From an uncultured Chlorobiaceae bacterium (GTDB taxonomy: Bacteria > Bacteroidota > Chlorobiia > Chlorobiales > Chlorobiaceae): DNA of 59,476 bases. The stretch is taken from positions 1-59,476 of the forward strand of contig CAJEXW010000018.1 of the NCBI GenBank assembly GCA_903994525.1, in the 5' to 3' direction. The first letter of the stretch is position 1. Each line of letters starts with the position of its first letter. Shown one piece after another: positions 35,617 to 45,562 of this stretch. A program made the translations under genes and the position numbers. Below the pieces are notes generated by a model. It was not told the origin of the DNA and searched no databases. It was given only the letters and a program-made list of their open reading frames with translations.

Positions 35617-36154
35617 CGTTCATACCCTCCTGATCGGGATTGTCACAGTGCCCGGTAATGCCTGCAGCCTCTTCCAGTTGCCTTTTCAGCTCATCTTTTG
35701 AGGGCAGATATAGTTGATACTTTGAAGCGAAGATATTTGAATCCCTGGGGAGGGTCACTTCAACCAGCGTCTGTTGAATCTCCGGTAGTCCACTTTGCTC
35801 ACGGAAAGATTGGTCAGGCACTGTCGGACCAATCTTTTGGAACTCATTTTGCCTGCTTTCAGATTTTGCAGACACTCTCTGCAAAATTCCGGAATAGGTG
35901 AGATAGAACTTACAGCAAAGCGCAAGGCTTCGTTCTGAACAGCCTTTGAGCTTCAACTGAGCTGCAATTTTTTTCAATAAATTGGCTCCATACTCTGCTC
36001 TGTCTGAGCCGCCCTGCTCAAACTCCACAATGTACCACCCGAAAAGCCAGTTCCGGATCACGAGAGAGGTATCGACCGAGCGGGCGGCTCTTTGCTGCAA
36101 CTCAAGGTGGGTCTCTTTGAAGAGGGCAAGTAACTGTTGATAGTTCATGAGCAC
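35606..36154 (-). pseudogene. DUF1016 (YhcG-like) gene with the nuclease domain deleted
   Basis: A 182-codon open frame. Residues 1-90 are the DUF1016 N-terminal domain (VIRNWLFGWYIVEFEQGG, RAEYGANLLKKIAAQL, FYLTYSGILQRVSA). Residues 140-182 are the C-terminal end of the same family (FASKYQLYLPSKDELKRQLEE). Full members have about 340-380 residues, with a PD-(D/E)XK nuclease domain between these parts; here it is absent, so an in-frame internal deletion has occurred. The product may fold partly but should lack nuclease activity. It lay between higA and pglZ in what was probably a BREX locus. Confidence 0.75.
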
Positions 36155-36160
36155 TGATCT

Positions 36161-36481
36161 TTAAACTACAGATGCCATCTTTGGTGTTACAGGCTTAATC
36201 GTGTTTAAGAGTTTATCCTCCGATTTTTTAGCATGATAGAGATCCCATCGTTGTTGGATATTCATCCAGTAATCAGCCGACATGCCAAAAAATTTGGCTA
36301 GCCGTAAGGCTGTTGCCGGTGTTACACCCCGTCGGCCATTAATAATTTCATTGACCCGCTGATAAGGCACATGGATAGCGTCGGCTAACTGACGCTGAGT
36401 GATTTCCATAGGGTTCAAAAATTCATCCAGCAGCATTTCTCCCGGATGAGTCGGTGCCCGATGTGTTGGTATGCGTATCAT
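36161..36481 (-). CDS. higA: HigA-family antitoxin
   Basis: XRE-type DNA-binding antitoxin. The start ATG 36481 gives the standard opening MIRIPTHRAPTHPGEMLLDE; an open frame extends upstream to 36574 but that part lies in the higB coding region. The helix-turn-helix is in ITQRQLADAIHVPYQRVNEI followed by INGRRGVTPATALRLAKFF, and DYWMNIQQRWDLYHA is the family C-terminal motif. It normally represses its own operon and neutralises HigB. Here the toxin partner 20 bases upstream is headless, so the antitoxin may survive as an orphan regulator. A dead copy is at 25812-26034. Confidence 0.85.
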   Translation of the reverse strand: MIRIPTHRAPTHPGEMLLDEFLNPMEITQRQLADAIHVPYQRVNEIINGRRGVTPATALRLAKFFGMSADYWMNIQQRWDLYHAKKSEDKLLNTIKPVTPKMASVV

Positions 36482-36500
36482 AGTCGCTTTTTGTTGGCTT

Positions 36501-36734
36501 TTAATGGTAATCAGCAATTTCAACATCCTGCGGCCCAATGGAAGACCATTGAAAGCAGATTCTGTATTGGTCATTTAACCGAATACTGAATTGTCCTTTA
36601 CGATCACCGGACAAGGATTCAAGACGGTTTCCCGGAGGAATGCGTAACTCGTCAAGGGTAAGAACAGAATCAAGCTGATCAAGTTTTCTGGATGCCTGTT
36701 TCCATGTTCTTATTGCAAAAACATTAATTATATT
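36501..36734 (-). pseudogene. higB: higB toxin lacking its N-terminal part
   Basis: The reverse-strand frame reads WKQASRKLDQLDSVLTLDEL, RIPPGNRLESLSGDRKGQFS, IRLNDQYRICFQWSS and ends DVEIADYH, the C-terminal two thirds of a RelE-superfamily HigB ribonuclease. Upstream of about 36715 the match is lost in AT-rich DNA, with no start codon before a stop at 36735. The frame is otherwise intact. Confidence 0.78.
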
Positions 36735-36835
36735 TCATTTTTATGTCCCGATTATTCTCTCCGAATAACCGCGTTTTTGTGGTAACGGAAATCTATATGC
36801 CATAAAATTGATAGCCAAGCTTAATTGATATAATT

Positions 36836-36991
36836 CTATTGAACATTTTTAAATCGGGAATTGCTGTATTCAAAGCGCTTTTCCCACCATGACTGCGTAA
36901 GCTGTTGGTGAGCCGCTCCGAGAATCGTTTTGCTTGGACGAGCCGTCAGGTAGCTGATAACGGATGTTTCAATGTAAACTTTGCGTTTCAT
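36836..36991 (-). pseudogene. vapC-type PIN toxin, N-terminal remnant
   Basis: Starts MKRKVYIETSVISYLTARPS, the opening of a PIN-domain toxin with its first acidic residue, then GAAHQQLTQSWWEKR, and ends by a stop after 51 codons. The remaining two thirds are missing. The C-terminal part of such a gene is found at 21029-21208. The stretch 36992-37228 upstream contains no recognisable gene. Confidence 0.75.
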
Positions 36992-37228
36992 CACAATCGT
37001 TTTTCAGTAAGATATTTTTTTGCAGGATAAAGGTTTCCATCTGATTATTTCAGAATTTGTTGATGTCCGGGTCATTTTGACCTCTTATCCTGCTCCTTTA
37101 GATAATAAATAATCTACTCTTTTGCTATTTCCTCTATCTTTGGCAAGGGATTGTAAGTTAATTGAAGCTCTGTTCTTAGAGTGCGAAGAGTCGTTGTGGT
37201 CGTAGAGATGGTAACTGATAAAAAAATG

Positions 37229-38930
37229 TATAAAGTTGCCAGGCTGAAGGGTTGAATCCCAAAGTAATGAAGACAAATCAAAAATAAAGCTTACCTGGAC
37301 AGGCAAAGGGCAAGAACCAAACAGGATTCTCCGGCTGAGAATTCTGTGCGAACCCAAGAGTTGGCCATTTCCAAGCTTATTCAGCTTGCACGTGCAGATG
37401 AATGATGCCACACAAAACTTCCCGCTCTTTGAATCCTTTTCTATATTGCAGCATGCGTTAAAGTTACCATCATTTTGCTCACCACAATAATCTGAGAGGG
37501 GGAAGTTTCGCAGAATGAATGTTTTCCACACCCATGCCAGCATTATAGAGGATTATTCCTCCTACATCCGCAGTTTCATCTCCATTGCTGACCCCGACAT
37601 CCGCCAGGTTGTTGATCGCGCATTAAGTACGGGCAAGCTTTGGCCGGAACCACTCTTGCAGTTTAACCCTTCGTTTGAGATGTTTGGGGGGCTCGAAAAG
37701 CTGATCGAATCGAAAACTTTGCATGAGGCCATTGGTGACATCTTCAAAGGGTACAAACTCTATCACCATCAGGTTGAGGCTATTCGATTAGGGACCAGCG
37801 GCAAGGATTTTATTGTTACCTCCGGCACCGGCTCAGGCAAGTCGTTGACCTATATCGGCTCTATTTTTCACCATCTTCTTTCCAATCCGGCAGCAAAAGG
37901 GGTAACAGCGCTTGTCGTCTATCCCATGAATGCCCTCATTAACTCGCAATTCGAGGAGTTCAGCCGATACAAAAAGAATTATGAGGATGCCACAGGAAAA
38001 GAGTTTCCGATCATTTTCGGTCAGTATACAGGTCAGGAGGGGGAGGATGCACGGGAAAAAATGCGGAAGAACCCGCCGCATATTTTGCTGACCAACTACA
38101 TGATGCTGGAGCTGCTGCTGACCCGCGTGCGTGAACGCAACATTCGGGACAGTATCTACCTGAATCTTCGGTTTCTGGTTTTCGATGAACTGCACACCTA
38201 TCGAGGTCGTCAGGGTGCTGATGTTTCCATGCTGATTCGTCGGATTCGATCCAATTGCAACCAGCAGGTGGTGAGTATCGGTACCTCTGCCACCATGGTT
38301 TCCGATAGTGTTGGCACTATTGAGCATCAGAAAGCAGCGGTTGCCAATGTTGCCACAAAACTGTTTGGATGTACCTTCACCTCCGGGCAGGTTATCAACG
38401 AAAAGCTTGCCCGTTCACTTTCTCCCAATGGCACAATTCCTGCAAAACATTTTCTTGCTGCGGCCATTGAGTCGGGCATTCATCAGGAGGGCGATATTGA
38501 AGCACTCAAAAAGAACCCGATAGCCGTATGGCTGGAGAACAAGATTGCACTTGAAGAGCGGGGAGATGATCTCGTGAGGGGCAAACCAAAACGGCTGAGA
38601 GAGATTGCGGCTGAATTAGCGACCGATTCAGGAATGGCTGAAGAGAGGTGCCGCCTCTTTTTGGAGGAGTTACTGCTCTGGATAAGCGCATCCAATGTTC
38701 GGCAGCAAGAGTCGGGAGAGCGCTACACCTTTCTGCCTTACAAGCTGCACCAGTTTATTTCGCAAACAGGTTCTGTCTATACAACCCTTGACCAGGATGA
38801 GAAGCGGGATATCTCGCTTGAGCCCGGGGTCTATAAAATTGATGAGGCCGAGAAAAAGCCGATTTTTCCCAATGTCTTCAGCCGTGGAAGTGGGCATCCG
38901 TTTATCTGCGTCTCCCTTGTCGGGAACCGG
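37229..38930 (+). repeat. Long direct repeat, copy 2 (helicase 5' segment)
   Basis: Copy of 21195-22912, covering the 285-base upstream region and the first 473 codons of the intact helicase gene. This copy keeps the DELH Walker B motif and continues without a break. Confidence 0.9.
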
Positions 38931-41900
38931 TTGGAGCCACGCGAGTTTCGTGAAATGACCGAAGACGAGGAGAGCAATGACGGTTACCTGATTATTGGCG
39001 ACGATATCTGGAATCTTGATGAAGATGTTGAAATGCTCCCTGAATCCTGGTTTCGCAGAACAAAATCGGGTGCCGCACCGGAGAGCAAGAAAAAGGGATT
39101 CTTCCCCCTCAAGCTTTGGTTTGATGAATTCGGGAACTGCTCCACCAGCGTTGAAAAAAAATGGTGGGGCTGGTTTATGAAGGCTCCGTTACTCTTTGAC
39201 CCCACATCAGGCGGTTTTTTTGATACCAGAACCAGTGAAGGCACCAAACTGACCAAGCTGGGCAGCGAAGGTCGCAGTACCTCCACCACCATAACCGCCT
39301 TCTCCATTCTCAATCGGCTCAGTGACGCTGGCTATGGCATTAAAGAGCAGAAGCTGCTCAGTTTTACCGATAATCGTCAGGATGCGGCTTTGCAGGCCGG
39401 ACATTTCAATGACTTTGTGCAGGTCATTCGCCTTCGTGCGGGTATTCACAAGGCATTACAAGAGGCACCATTCGGCAGGCTCACTTTTGCCACTCTTGGC
39501 GAGGCCGTTTTCAAGGCGCTTGGGCTCCCGTTTCTTGAGTATGCCAACAGAAGCGAGGAGTCGATGTTAGCTCCAATCCGGCGAAAATATGAACAGGCGC
39601 TTCAGGATTTCCTGCTTTATCGTTCCATGGCTGATCTTCGGCGGAGCTGGAGAGTGGTGTTGCCGAACCTCGAACAATGTGCTCTTCTGGCCATTGAGTA
39701 TGAGGATCTTGATGAGATTATTGCTACGGATGCATTCTGGGAGGTATCGCCGCTCTTTGGAACGCTGGATCATTCAGATCGAAAAGAGCTGGTCACCACC
39801 ATTCTCGACTTTTTCCGTCTGGAATATGCCATACACAGTGAAAACTTTCTTACCCAGTCACGCATACAGGAATCCGAGCGACTGTTCCGTGAGTCATTAA
39901 AACAGCCCTGGACTCTCGACAGCAGGGAGAAGCTTCAGGAACCCTGGTACATCAGGTATCAGAAACTCAGCAAAACGGCCAAGCTATACACCAAAAGCAT
40001 GGGGCCAGCCAGCTCTTTGGGGAAGTTCATCAAGGATTTTGTCAAGCGGCAAAACCTTGAGATTGACCTCAAAAAAGATGGTTACAAAAACCTGATTTTG
40101 CAGACGATGGAGCTGTTGGAGCAAGCTGACTATCTGAAATCCTTTCCTGCCCGGAGTGAACAAAATGAAGAGATAAGCATCTACCGTTTACGGCTGGAAA
40201 AGGTTATCTGGAAAGCAGGAGACGGGCAGACGGTCAAGGCAGACTTCATTAAACGACGTACCTATAAAAAGCAGTGCCCCGAGCCCAATCTCTTTTTCCA
40301 AACGCTCTATTGTCGCGATTTTTCAACCATGAAACGGCTGCGGAGTGAAGACCATACCGGACAGTTGAATAATGAAACACGGCTGGAGCGAGAAGAGCGT
40401 TTTCGGGCCGATTGGTACACCGACGAAGGCAAGCGGGTGCCTGACCAGCAGAAGATACGAGCCGAATCCATCAGTGTGCTCTTCTGCTCCCCGACAATGG
40501 AACTTGGCGTTGATATCGGTTCGCTCAACGTTGTCCACATGCGCAACGCTCCTCCAAACCCCTCCAACTATGCCCAGCGTTCAGGGCGGGCGGGCCGGAG
40601 CGGTCAGGGAGCACTCATTTTTACCTACTGCTCAAGTTATGCCCCTCATGATCGCCACTATTTTAACAATCAGCGTGAACTGGTTGCGGGTACGGTTATG
40701 GCGCCGCGCCTTGATCTGAATAATGAGGAGCTGCTGCGAGCCCATTTGCATGCTCTTGTTGCCTCAGAGGTTGGTATCCCTGGCCTTGACGAGGGTAGCG
40801 GCTCAAGACCATCAATCATGCATCTTGTGACCGATGATAACAACGAGATGCCTCTCGCCGAGAGTGTGATAGCCGGGCTTCAGCTCTCTCCAGTACAGTT
40901 TGATCGGGTAAAAGCCAATTTCAGGAGGGTTATTCGCGACTTTGCAGGGGAGCTTGAGGAAAAAGCATCATCATGGTATTCTGATCAATGGATCGAACAA
41001 AACCTTTCGCAGATTGTTGAAACGCTCCATACTGCACTCGAAAGATGGCGGCTCATCTACCGTTCGGCAAGGGCAATTCTGACAAGGGCAACCCAGAAGA
41101 TCGAAAGCGGCACACTGAGCCTTGGCAGTGAAGAGTATCGCAAATACAAGCGCCATCAGGATCAGGCCACCCGTCAACTGGACCTGCTTCGCAACAATCT
41201 TTCCGGCAAAGCATCGGAACTCTCCGAGTTCTACCCCTGGCGTTATCTTGCTTCCGAAGGGTTCCTGCCCGGCTATAACTTTACTCGCTTGCCCCTTCGT
41301 ATTTTTTTACCTACGGGCGATTCTGCAGGGCTCTTTATCTCACGCCCCCGCTCCCTGGCTCTTCGGGAGTTTGGTCCACAGAACATCATCTACCACAGTG
41401 GCCGAAAGTATCGGGTGTGCCAGTTGATTATTCAGGACATCGAATCCTCCCTTAGCGAAGCGAGAATCAGTACGCGGTCAGGATACTTTCTCCCTGTCGA
41501 CCAAAAAGATCTGGAAATCTGCCCTTTTTCGGGACTTAATCTTGGCGACAATGCCAACAAGATGCATATCCATGACTTGCTTGAAATGACGGGGTCACGC
41601 GCTGAAGAGACAGATCGAATTTCCTGTGAAGAGGAGGAAAGGCTCTCCAAAGGCTTTGATATCCGAACCTTCTTTACCGTTGATGGAGGCCAGGTTGACA
41701 GGGTGCGGAAAGCAATCGTCTCCAGCAGTGAGGGTACCCTGCTTAATGTGCGTTATATCCCGGCAGCACGGCTTGTCCATATCAACTTCAAGTGGAAGGC
41801 GCAGGAGGCCGAAGGGTTTCCCATCGGCATGGTCTCGGGCGATTGGCGCAGCTCTCTTCCAGAGCAAGATGCCCAAAGTAACGAACAATTTCGGCGAGTG

Positions 41901-42689
41901 AAATTGATGACCTCAAACCTCGCTGATGCCTTGTATATCGAGCCTATTCAACCGCTTGGGTTAAAACCGGATGGGGTCATTACGCTCCAGCACGCCTTGA
42001 AAAGGGCTATCGAGCTTGTCTTCCAGGTGGAACCGAGAGAGATCGGTGTGGTCACAGTCGGCGACCCGGAAGCACCAAATATCCTGCTCTATGAAGCGGC
42101 AGAAGGGAGCCTTGGCATTCTCTCCCAATTTGTAGAAAATGTTCACGCTTTCCATCAGGTGGTACAGCAAGCCATTTCGTTATGTCGTTATGATGACCCT
42201 GCCTATAAAGGGCCAGCATCGTACGACGACTTGCTAAGTTACTACAATCAGCGAGATCACAGGATTATTGATCGTTATCTGATCAAGGCGGCTCTTGAAA
42301 AGCTGATGCTCTGCACTATCGAGATTCAGACCAACAAGAACTTCAGGAGCTATGAGGAGCACTATCAGACCTTGCTGCGGGGAATTGACCCGAACTCAAG
42401 CACTGAACGAAAGTTTCTTGATTATCTCTACAACAACGGCCTTCGTCTTCCCGATGAGGCCCAAAAACGCGTTGATGGGCTCTATGCTCAGCCTGATTTT
42501 TATTATGAACCACGTTTTTGGGTATTTTGCGACGGAACACCCCACGACAAGTCTGTTGTGCAGGAAAAAGATGAGGCCATTCGTCAGGCCATCGTGGCCA
42601 GAGGGGACGAAGTCTGGGTATATTATTACAGGGATAATCTGGCCGAAAAAGTGGCCGGGCGTCCTGATATTTTCAGGAAAGTAAAATGA
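37515..42689 (+). CDS. Giant DEAD/DEAH helicase with DUF1998 domain (DrmA/DrmB- or DruE-like)
   Basis: A 1724-residue SF2 helicase. RecA1 holds the Q motif YHHQVEAI, P-loop SGTGSGKS (103-110), DELH (224-227) and SIGTSATM. A large insert (about 470-930) separates it from RecA2 with TMELGVDIGSLNVV and YAQRSGRAGRSG (1019-1030). The C-terminal part contains a DUF1998 region (LQHALKRAIELVF, ILLYEAAEGSLGIL, about 1480-1550). Class 1 DISARM has these as two proteins, DrmA and DrmB; a fused helicase-DUF1998 also occurs as DruE of Druantia. It overlaps the SNF2 gene by 4 bases and begins an intact three-gene operon. Start ATG 37515 follows GAGAGGGGGAAG. It likely translocates on or unwinds invading DNA. 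Confidence 0.88.
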   Translation: MNVFHTHASIIEDYSSYIRSFISIADPDIRQVVDRALSTGKLWPEPLLQFNPSFEMFGGLEKLIESKTLHEAIGDIFKGYKLYHHQVEAIRLGTSGKDFIVTSGTGSGKSLTYIGSIFHHLLSNPAAKGVTALVVYPMNALINSQFEEFSRYKKNYEDATGKEFPIIFGQYTGQEGEDAREKMRKNPPHILLTNYMMLELLLTRVRERNIRDSIYLNLRFLVFDELHTYRGRQGADVSMLIRRIRSNCNQQVVSIGTSATMVSDSVGTIEHQKAAVANVATKLFGCTFTSGQVINEKLARSLSPNGTIPAKHFLAAAIESGIHQEGDIEALKKNPIAVWLENKIALEERGDDLVRGKPKRLREIAAELATDSGMAEERCRLFLEELLLWISASNVRQQESGERYTFLPYKLHQFISQTGSVYTTLDQDEKRDISLEPGVYKIDEAEKKPIFPNVFSRGSGHPFICVSLVGNRLEPREFREMTEDEESNDGYLIIGDDIWNLDEDVEMLPESWFRRTKSGAAPESKKKGFFPLKLWFDEFGNCSTSVEKKWWGWFMKAPLLFDPTSGGFFDTRTSEGTKLTKLGSEGRSTSTTITAFSILNRLSDAGYGIKEQKLLSFTDNRQDAALQAGHFNDFVQVIRLRAGIHKALQEAPFGRLTFATLGEAVFKALGLPFLEYANRSEESMLAPIRRKYEQALQDFLLYRSMADLRRSWRVVLPNLEQCALLAIEYEDLDEIIATDAFWEVSPLFGTLDHSDRKELVTTILDFFRLEYAIHSENFLTQSRIQESERLFRESLKQPWTLDSREKLQEPWYIRYQKLSKTAKLYTKSMGPASSLGKFIKDFVKRQNLEIDLKKDGYKNLILQTMELLEQADYLKSFPARSEQNEEISIYRLRLEKVIWKAGDGQTVKADFIKRRTYKKQCPEPNLFFQTLYCRDFSTMKRLRSEDHTGQLNNETRLEREERFRADWYTDEGKRVPDQQKIRAESISVLFCSPTMELGVDIGSLNVVHMRNAPPNPSNYAQRSGRAGRSGQGALIFTYCSSYAPHDRHYFNNQRELVAGTVMAPRLDLNNEELLRAHLHALVASEVGIPGLDEGSGSRPSIMHLVTDDNNEMPLAESVIAGLQLSPVQFDRVKANFRRVIRDFAGELEEKASSWYSDQWIEQNLSQIVETLHTALERWRLIYRSARAILTRATQKIESGTLSLGSEEYRKYKRHQDQATRQLDLLRNNLSGKASELSEFYPWRYLASEGFLPGYNFTRLPLRIFLPTGDSAGLFISRPRSLALREFGPQNIIYHSGRKYRVCQLIIQDIESSLSEARISTRSGYFLPVDQKDLEICPFSGLNLGDNANKMHIHDLLEMTGSRAEETDRISCEEEERLSKGFDIRTFFTVDGGQVDRVRKAIVSSSEGTLLNVRYIPAARLVHINFKWKAQEAEGFPIGMVSGDWRSSLPEQDAQSNEQFRRVKLMTSNLADALYIEPIQPLGLKPDGVITLQHALKRAIELVFQVEPREIGVVTVGDPEAPNILLYEAAEGSLGILSQFVENVHAFHQVVQQAISLCRYDDPAYKGPASYDDLLSYYNQRDHRIIDRYLIKAALEKLMLCTIEIQTNKNFRSYEEHYQTLLRGIDPNSSTERKFLDYLYNNGLRLPDEAQKRVDGLYAQPDFYYEPRFWVFCDGTPHDKSVVQEKDEAIRQAIVARGDEVWVYYYRDNLAEKVAGRPDIFRKVK

Positions 42690-45562
42690 GCATAACCTTT
42701 CAACCAGGAAAACTGCTCTCCCTTCGAGGGCGCAATTGGATTGTCATGCCCTCCGATGACCCCGATCTTCTGGTCGTCAAGCCCCTTGGCGGCTCTGACG
42801 ATGAGATTGCAGGCATCTATCTCCCACTGGCCATTCCCCGTGATGAGCCACAGGAGACCGAGTTTGGCCAACCAACCGGCAGTGACCTCGGCGATATCAG
42901 TACCGCCCGACTGCTTTACGATTCAGCCCGGCTCGCATTCCGTAATGGTGCAGGCCCCTTTCGTGCACTGGCAAAGCTCTCTTTTCGTCCGCGCTCCTAC
43001 CAGATGGTTCCCTTGGTGATGGCGCTTCGGCAGGAGCTGATTCGCCTCTTGATTGCTGATGATGTTGGCGTCGGCAAAACCATCGAAGCGCTCCTCATTG
43101 CCAAAGAGATGCTGGAGCGCCGCAAAATCCAGCGCTTCGCGGTTGTCTGCCTCCCTCACCTCTGCGAACAGTGGCAGCAGGAGATTCGCGACAAACTCGA
43201 TATTGAGGCCGTTATCATCCGCTCCAACACTCAGGCACGCCTTGACCGGCAGATTCAGGGCGACGCCAGCGTCTATGATTACTATCCCTATCAGGTTATC
43301 AGTATTGACTTTATAAAATCTGACAATCGCCGGGATGTTTTTGTGCAGCAATGCCCTGAACTGGTTATTGTAGACGAAGCCCACACCTGCGCCCGCCCGG
43401 CCGGAGCCTCAAAAAGCCAGCAGCAGCGTTACCATCTGCTGAGTCGTCTGGCAGGCAAGCCAGAGCAGCAGCTCATTCTTCTCACGGCCACCCCGCACTC
43501 CGGCAAGCCGGAAGAGTTTCACTCCCTGCTCGGCTTACTCAAACCGGAGTTTGAAGGGGTTGATTTGCCTACGGCATCACAGCCCCAGCGCAAGGAGCTG
43601 GCTCGCCATTTTGTGCAGCGCAAACGGGGTGACGTTGAAAAGTGGATGGGTGAAGAGACTCCTTTTCCAAAACGGGAATCTTTTGAATGGGCGTATGATC
43701 TCTCTCTGCTCTATGCCCTCTTTTTTGAGCAGATACTCGAATTTGCAAAAAAACTGATTGCCCCGGACGCTTCAAAAAAGGGCCCCCGACGGGTGCAGTA
43801 CTGGACAGCGCTTGCCCTGCTGCGTGGAGTGATGTCGAGCCCGGCAGCCGGTATTGAAATGCTCAATACCCGGCTCTCAAACCTTGCCCACGTTGCCCTT
43901 GACGAAGGGATGGCCGAAAACAGTGAGAACCCTGTGCAGGATAGTGAGTTTGGCTATGAGGGCGACAACACCCCGACCTCACTGCTTGAGCAAACCGACT
44001 GGTCAAGCTACCAGAGGCAACAACTGCGAGGCTTTGCTGATCAACTGGCGCTACTCTCTGACTTGAAGCACGACCAGAAATGCGGCACGGCGGAAGCCAT
44101 TCTTGAAGATTGGCTCTCGGCGGGCTTCAACCCCGTTGTCTTCTGCCGCTACATCGCAACGGCCAACTACGTCGGGAGGTTGCTCGCTCCAGCCCTCCGC
44201 AAAAAATATCCAAAGCTTGATATTCAGGTTATCACCAGCGAACTGCCTGACGAACTCCGCAAGCAGAAAATTGATGAGATGGGCAAGGCAAAGCACCGGC
44301 TCCTGATTGCAACCGACTGCCTCAGCGAAGGCATCAACCTTCAGCAGCAGTTTACGGCGGTGCTGCATTACGATCTTCCCTGGAATCCCAACCGCCTCGA
44401 ACAGCGCGAAGGGCGGGTTGACCGTTTTGGCCAGCCAGCACCGGAAGTCAAAACCTGCCTTCTCTACGGTGCCGATAATCCTATCGACGGTATTGTGCTT
44501 GATGTTTTACTGCGCAAGGTTCGCGAAATCAAACGTTCAACAGGAATCAACGTCCCCTTTCCGGAAGATTCCCAGAGCATTATTGACACCATAACCCAGG
44601 CGCTTTTGCTCAATCCCGACCGCAAAATCACCCAGCGGCGTGAAGGAAAGCAACAGTTAGCCTTCGACTTCAGCGAGTTTGATGAGGCTCTCTCAGCCAA
44701 GGCCACCATCTCCCGCAAAATAGAGGAGGCCGCCGAGCGCGAAAAAGCGACCCGTACCATCTTTGCCCAGAACGCCATCAAAGCCTCCGAAATAGAGGCC
44801 GACCTCCGGGAGGTGGATGAGGCCATTGGTGACCCCTTTGCCGTTGAACGGTTCGTGACCAGCACCCTCAACAACCTTTTTGGCGTACAGGTTATTGCCC
44901 AGCAGAAAAAGGGGTGCTATCGCTTCATTACCGCCAACCTCCCCGACCAGTTGCGCGGCATCTTGCCCGTTGGCGATATCGTCCAGATCAGCTTTCTCTC
45001 ACCAACGCCTGAAGGCTATCACTACCTTGGGCGCAACAACCGCTTTGTGGAACAGCTCTGCCAGCTCCTCATGGCCAACACCGTCAACCGTTCCGGCAAA
45101 CGGGCTGCCCGTTCCGCCGTCATTCGTACCCGGCAGGTGGCCATCAAAACAACCATTCTCCTCTTCCGTTGCCGCAACGTCATTGAAGACCGGAAGGGGA
45201 GCCAGCAGATTGTGGCCGAAGAGATGATTCTCTGGGGCAGGAAAGGAACTCCGCAGGAGAAGGAGTTCCTCGATCAGGCAGAGGCAAAAGCGCTCCTTGC
45301 CTCAGTTCGTGCCAGCTCCGATATGTCGCTCCCTGCCAGAACAGGGTTTCTGGAGAATGAATTGAAACTGCTCAAATCGTTTGAAGCTGAATTTGACCGC
45401 GTGGCTGAACAACAATCAAAAAAACTGGTCGAAGCCCATGAACGCTTCAGTTCCCTGATGGACGGCAAGCGTTTCCAGGTGGTGCACCCGGTACTGCCAA
45501 TGGATCTGCTCGGCGTTTATATTCTTTTGCCGGAAGGCGAAACTACGGGAGGTGCTGCATGA
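42686..45562 (+). CDS. SNF2-type helicase (DrmD/BrxHII-like)
   Basis: A 958-residue Swi2/Snf2-family ATPase. Seen: DDVGVGKT (125-132), DEAH (230-233, in LVIVDEAHTCARP), motif III LLTATPHSGKPEEFHSLL, and the second lobe with ATDCLSEGINLQQ and PWNPNRLEQREGRVDRFGQ. The N-terminal 110 residues and the last 250 residues are accessory. Its position between a DUF1998 helicase and a large adenine methyltransferase, with 4-base overlaps on both sides, matches the SNF2 helicases DrmD of class 1 DISARM and BrxHII of BREX type 3. It probably moves along double-stranded DNA and couples recognition by the methyltransferase to restriction. Confidence 0.87.
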   Translation: MSITFQPGKLLSLRGRNWIVMPSDDPDLLVVKPLGGSDDEIAGIYLPLAIPRDEPQETEFGQPTGSDLGDISTARLLYDSARLAFRNGAGPFRALAKLSFRPRSYQMVPLVMALRQELIRLLIADDVGVGKTIEALLIAKEMLERRKIQRFAVVCLPHLCEQWQQEIRDKLDIEAVIIRSNTQARLDRQIQGDASVYDYYPYQVISIDFIKSDNRRDVFVQQCPELVIVDEAHTCARPAGASKSQQQRYHLLSRLAGKPEQQLILLTATPHSGKPEEFHSLLGLLKPEFEGVDLPTASQPQRKELARHFVQRKRGDVEKWMGEETPFPKRESFEWAYDLSLLYALFFEQILEFAKKLIAPDASKKGPRRVQYWTALALLRGVMSSPAAGIEMLNTRLSNLAHVALDEGMAENSENPVQDSEFGYEGDNTPTSLLEQTDWSSYQRQQLRGFADQLALLSDLKHDQKCGTAEAILEDWLSAGFNPVVFCRYIATANYVGRLLAPALRKKYPKLDIQVITSELPDELRKQKIDEMGKAKHRLLIATDCLSEGINLQQQFTAVLHYDLPWNPNRLEQREGRVDRFGQPAPEVKTCLLYGADNPIDGIVLDVLLRKVREIKRSTGINVPFPEDSQSIIDTITQALLLNPDRKITQRREGKQQLAFDFSEFDEALSAKATISRKIEEAAEREKATRTIFAQNAIKASEIEADLREVDEAIGDPFAVERFVTSTLNNLFGVQVIAQQKKGCYRFITANLPDQLRGILPVGDIVQISFLSPTPEGYHYLGRNNRFVEQLCQLLMANTVNRSGKRAARSAVIRTRQVAIKTTILLFRCRNVIEDRKGSQQIVAEEMILWGRKGTPQEKEFLDQAEAKALLASVRASSDMSLPARTGFLENELKLLKSFEAEFDRVAEQQSKKLVEAHERFSSLMDGKRFQVVHPVLPMDLLGVYILLPEGETTGGAA

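Noticed and set aside
37085..37543. A 152-codon leftward frame upstream of the helicase
   Set aside because: It overlaps the helicase start, covers the duplicated upstream DNA and has no family resemblance; only chance openness supports it.
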